Shown: in pieces, positions 61,968 through 64,000 of the stretch
Numbering within the stretch: the first letter of the stretch is position 1
Layout: each line of letters begins with the position of its first letter
Assembly (NCBI RefSeq): GCF_011420305.2
Contig: NZ_CP061769.1
Coordinates: 3,273,001-3,337,000, forward strand
Length of the DNA: 64,000 nucleotides
Direction: 5' to 3'
Source of the DNA: Nocardioides ochotonae
Lineage (GTDB): Bacteria; Actinomycetota; Actinomycetes; Propionibacteriales; Nocardioidaceae
The notes under the pieces: generated by a model
The model's database searches: none
Seen by the model: only the letters and a program-made list of their open reading frames with translations
Told to the model about the DNA's origin: nothing
Translations under genes and position numbers: made by a program

Positions 61968-62764
61968 CGGATCTCCTCGGACGAGTCGGCGGGCGTGCGG
62001 TCGGTGATGCAGTACGCCGTGGCGCCCGGGTCGGCGAGCACCGTCCACTGCTCACGGGTGGCGAGCACCCGCGCGCCGAGGGCCTCGTGGCGCGCCACCT
62101 CCGCCGCCCGGTCGTCGGTGGCCAGGTCGAGGTGCGCGCGCACCGCGGGCGCCGGGTCGTCGAGGAGCTGGAGCAGCAACCGGAGCGGGAACCCCGCGGG
62201 ACGCACCAGGTGGCGGAACTCCGGATCGCTCTCGTGCAGCTCCCACCCGGTGAGCGCGGCCCAGAACGCGGACTCCGCGTCCCAGAGGTCCAGCGGGACG
62301 TCCAGGCAGACCTGGTCGACCACCGAGCGGTGCCCGCCCGGCCAGGTCGCCGGCACGGCGGGCCGGGCCCCGGGGTGGCGCACCAGGCAGAACACGAAGC
62401 CGCCGGGCGAGGACAGCACGACGAAGTCGTCCTCGGGGCGAGCCTGCACCCGGGCGCCCAGCGCCACCGCCCGGACGGCCGCCGGTCCGACGTCCTCCCC
62501 CGGCGCGGCGACGGTGAGGTCGAGGTGGAGACGCGCCGCGGCGGTGTCCAGCCGGCCGAGGCGCTGCACGCAGAGGTGGTCGTCGGCACCGTCCGGGGGC
62601 AGCAGGGTCGCGAACTCCGCGCGCTCACCACGCCACGGCGACAGCGCGTAGCCGGTGACGGCGCACCAGAACGGCAGCACCCGCTCGGCGGCTCCGGGCG
62701 CGAGGTCGAGGAACGCCGTCGCCCAGGTCGGACGCAGCGGCTCGGTCCCCGCGCCGGTGCTCAT
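61964..62764 (-). CDS. VOC (glyoxalase-like) family protein
   Basis: A 266-residue protein with two vicinal-oxygen-chelate repeats: residues about 12-125 (FLDLAPGAAERVLPFWCAVTG, HLDLTVAAP, VVLSSPGGFVFCL) and about 145-255 (QVCLDVPLDLWDAESAFW, HLDLATDD, AYCI). Activity unknown; it resembles the Glyoxalase_6-type proteins of actinobacteria. ATG 62764 overlaps the PPOX-like gene upstream by 4 bases. Confidence 0.8.
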   Translation of the reverse strand: MSTGAGTEPLRPTWATAFLDLAPGAAERVLPFWCAVTGYALSPWRGERAEFATLLPPDGADDHLCVQRLGRLDTAAARLHLDLTVAAPGEDVGPAAVRAVALGARVQARPEDDFVVLSSPGGFVFCLVRHPGARPAVPATWPGGHRSVVDQVCLDVPLDLWDAESAFWAALTGWELHESDPEFRHLVRPAGFPLRLLLQLLDDPAPAVRAHLDLATDDRAAEVARHEALGARVLATREQWTVLADPGATAYCITDRTPADSSEEIR

Positions 62765-63144
62765 CCCACCGGCCGGCAGTCGGCCCCGCAGCCGTCGTGC
62801 GGGGCGTGCGGGGCGCCCTCGCCGTCGGCGTACCGACGCGGGCGGTGCAGGACCGCCGAGCGCGGCGTCACCCGGGCCGTCTCGCCGTCGACGGTGGCGG
62901 TGCCGTCGACGAGCAGCGAGTAGCCGCGCTCCTCCCGCGGCGCGAACAGCAGCGTGACCGTGGGGTTGGCGGCGATGTTGGCGCTGGTGCGTCGCCCCGC
63001 GTCGGAGACCACCAGGACCCCGTCGACCACCCGCGGCTCCGCGCTGACCGCCCGGACGACACCGTCGGTCGTGGTGAGCAGGTAGCCCGGCCCGAAGTCG
63101 GCGAGGGTGCGCTCGAGGTCGGCCAGGTCGACGGGGATGCTCAT
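62761..63144 (-). CDS. PPOX/pyridoxamine-5'-phosphate-oxidase-like protein
   Basis: A 127-residue split-barrel protein: TLADFGPGYLLTTTDGVVRAVSAEPRV (as GPGYLLTTTDGVVRAVS), then SANIAANPTVTLLFAPREER and TARVTPRSAVLHRP. This fold binds FMN or F420 in related proteins. Two Cys near the end (HDGCGADCRP) are unusual and could bind metal. Starts ATG 63144, overlapping the YigZ-like stop (ATGA). Confidence 0.75.
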   Translation of the reverse strand: MSIPVDLADLERTLADFGPGYLLTTTDGVVRAVSAEPRVVDGVLVVSDAGRRTSANIAANPTVTLLFAPREERGYSLLVDGTATVDGETARVTPRSAVLHRPRRYADGEGAPHAPHDGCGADCRPVG

Positions 63145-63788
63145 GAGCCCGAGGGTACGTCGACCCAGCTCTCTCCGGCAGGGACCGCGAGAGCCGTGCC
63201 GGCGCTCAGCTCGGCGAGCAGCGCGTGCAGCGCGGCCTCCTCCTCGGGCCGGACCCCGAGGCGCAGCGTCACCGCCGCGGCGTACGTCGCGTCCAGCACG
63301 GCCACCCCGCGGTGCCGCAGCTCGGTCTCGACCCGGCCCGCGTCGGCGTGCCCGACCTCCACCAGCAGCTCGCGGACCAGCAGGCGCCGCACCGTCCCGC
63401 TCGCGGCCAGCCCGGCGCGCACCGCGTCGCCGTAGGCGCGCACCAGCCCACCGGCGCCGAGCAGGGTGCCGCCGAACCAGCGGGTCACCACCGCGACCAC
63501 GTCGCTGACCCCGCTGCCCTCCCAGCCCCGCAGCACCTCCAGCATCGGGGCGCCCGCGGTGCCCGCCGGCTCGCCGTCGTCACTGGAGCGCTCGACCGGG
63601 ACCGGTGGCGGACCGAGGACGAAGGCGGAGCAGTGGTGCCGCGCGTCCCAGTGCGCGCGGCGCAGCCGCTCCACCACCGCACGCGCCGCGGCCTCGTCCT
63701 CGACGCGCTCCAGGGTGCACAGGAACCGCGAGCGCTTGACCTCGATCTCGGCCTCCGCGTCCCGGGCGATGGTGAGGTAGCCGGTCAT
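63141..63788 (-). CDS. YigZ/IMPACT family protein
   Basis: A 215-residue protein with the IMPACT/UPF0029 motif IEVKRSRFLCTLERV, then DDGEPAGTAGAPMLEVLRG and TRWFGGTLLGAGGLVRAYGD. A C-terminal DUF1949-like domain lies about 140-205. Family function is uncertain (translation control in eukaryotes). It is 7 bases downstream of the TauE-like gene and overlaps PPOX by 4 bases. Confidence 0.88.
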   Translation of the reverse strand: MTGYLTIARDAEAEIEVKRSRFLCTLERVEDEAAARAVVERLRRAHWDARHHCSAFVLGPPPVPVERSSDDGEPAGTAGAPMLEVLRGWEGSGVSDVVAVVTRWFGGTLLGAGGLVRAYGDAVRAGLAASGTVRRLLVRELLVEVGHADAGRVETELRHRGVAVLDATYAAAVTLRLGVRPEEEAALHALLAELSAGTALAVPAGESWVDVPSGS

Positions 63789-63795
63789 CGCCTGC

Positions 63796-64000
63796 TCACC
63801 AGATCCCCACCAGGCCGCCGCCGATGCGGATCGCGAAGGCCGCCACGACGATCACGAAGAACACCCGGATGAAGCCCGCGCCGCGGGCCACGGCGGTGCG
63901 CGCGCCCAGGTAGCCGCCGACCAGGTTGGCCGCGCCGAGCACCAGCCCGACCTTCCACATCACCGCGCCCTGGGGGACGAACACGCACAGCGCCGCCAGG
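63796..64000 (-). CDS. TauE/SafE family sulfite/sulfoacetate-exporter-like protein, 5' part cut by window edge
   Basis: Only the last 67 residues are visible, with no stop towards the edge. Two hydrophobic segments (VGLVLGAANLVGGYLGARTAV and GFIRVFFVIVVAAFAIRIGG) match the C-terminal helices of TauE/SafE membrane proteins, which end shortly after this motif. It appears to be the first visible gene of the minus-strand unit running to 61437. Confidence 0.75.
   Translation of the reverse strand, partial: LAALCVFVPQGAVMWKVGLVLGAANLVGGYLGARTAVARGAGFIRVFFVIVVAAFAIRIGGGLVGIW

Noticed and set aside
1..64000. tRNA, rRNA or CRISPR array
   Set aside because: No TPsiC-type arm with a matching cloverleaf, no rRNA-like sequence and no regularly spaced repeats seen on reading both strands.

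Overview
This 64 kb window is one contiguous stretch of a high-GC (about 70% by eye) actinobacterial chromosome. Dense coding, many GTG starts, 4-bp ATGA/GTGA gene overlaps, a mycothiol S-conjugate amidase (mca), a PIN-PhoH fusion, DUF4245, DUF4307 and DUF6542 genes, a SigE-type sigma factor and DUF1707/LiaF-like genes all point to Actinomycetota. A Nocardioides-like member of the Propionibacteriales is the best guess, but that is inference. From about 12.5 to 57 kb the gene content recalls the Mycobacterium tuberculosis segment Rv1079-Rv1112 (ychF, ispH, xseA, xseB, AI-2E family gene, DUF4245, glpX, fumC, phoH2, prenyltransferase, hemolysin III, mca, DUF4307, greA, metB), rearranged and with transporter operons inserted. 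That comparison is from memory and was not computed.

Layout. 0-12.45 kb is an accessory-looking region: a SpoIIE-type phosphatase cut by the edge, a large exported fibronectin-III protein, a kelch-like lipoprotein, a SigE-type sigma factor with a propeller-type membrane anti-sigma candidate, an overlapping pair of unknown exported proteins (lipoprotein plus secreted protein), an N-terminally truncated DUF4352 protein and a solo tyrosine integrase. 12.5-20.8 kb is housekeeping: ychF, a choline-dependent phosphatidylcholine synthase with an SDR partner, exonuclease III, rmuC, a YciO-type protein, ispH and exonuclease VII (xseAB). 20.7-25.6 kb holds DUF4245, then a molybdate operon (HTH-TOBE regulator, modA, modB, modC) followed by glpX. 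25.6-32 kb has two alpha/beta hydrolases and a trehalose/maltose-type sugar ABC importer. 32-36.6 kb has a DUF1707 protein and a second ABC importer of unknown substrate. 36.7-42.6 kb carries a class I fumarase, a four-gene cell-envelope cluster, a spermidine-synthase-like gene and fumC. 42.6-57.5 kb holds a transglycosylase-like exported protein with a structured leader, phoH, a cis-prenyltransferase, hemolysin III, an MFS/ArsR pair, cobU, thioredoxin, mca, greA, ilvA, an AI-2E family gene, metB and msrA. 57.5-64 kb has small enzymes, an ABC1 kinase, and a tightly overlapped minus-strand operon (TauE-like, YigZ-like, PPOX-like, VOC-like, DinB-like).

Regulation that can be read directly: a TANNNT hexamer 6-8 nt before the start codon, usually with no Shine-Dalgarno, precedes at least 15 genes and implies many leaderless mRNAs. 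Two near-identical palindromes (CCGCA-N2-TGCGG, 31 bp apart) lie directly before the HTH-TOBE gene of the molybdate operon. A near-perfect Crp/GlxR-type site lies in the promoter of the sugar ABC operon. A cluster of TGTGA half-sites and a structured leader precede the transglycosylase gene. Several terminator-like hairpins are embedded in the 3' ends of convergent genes. I see no tRNA, rRNA, CRISPR array or complete insertion sequence. Nothing here is clearly a new defence or secretion system; the least explained parts are the exported-protein region at 4-11 kb and the operators above.
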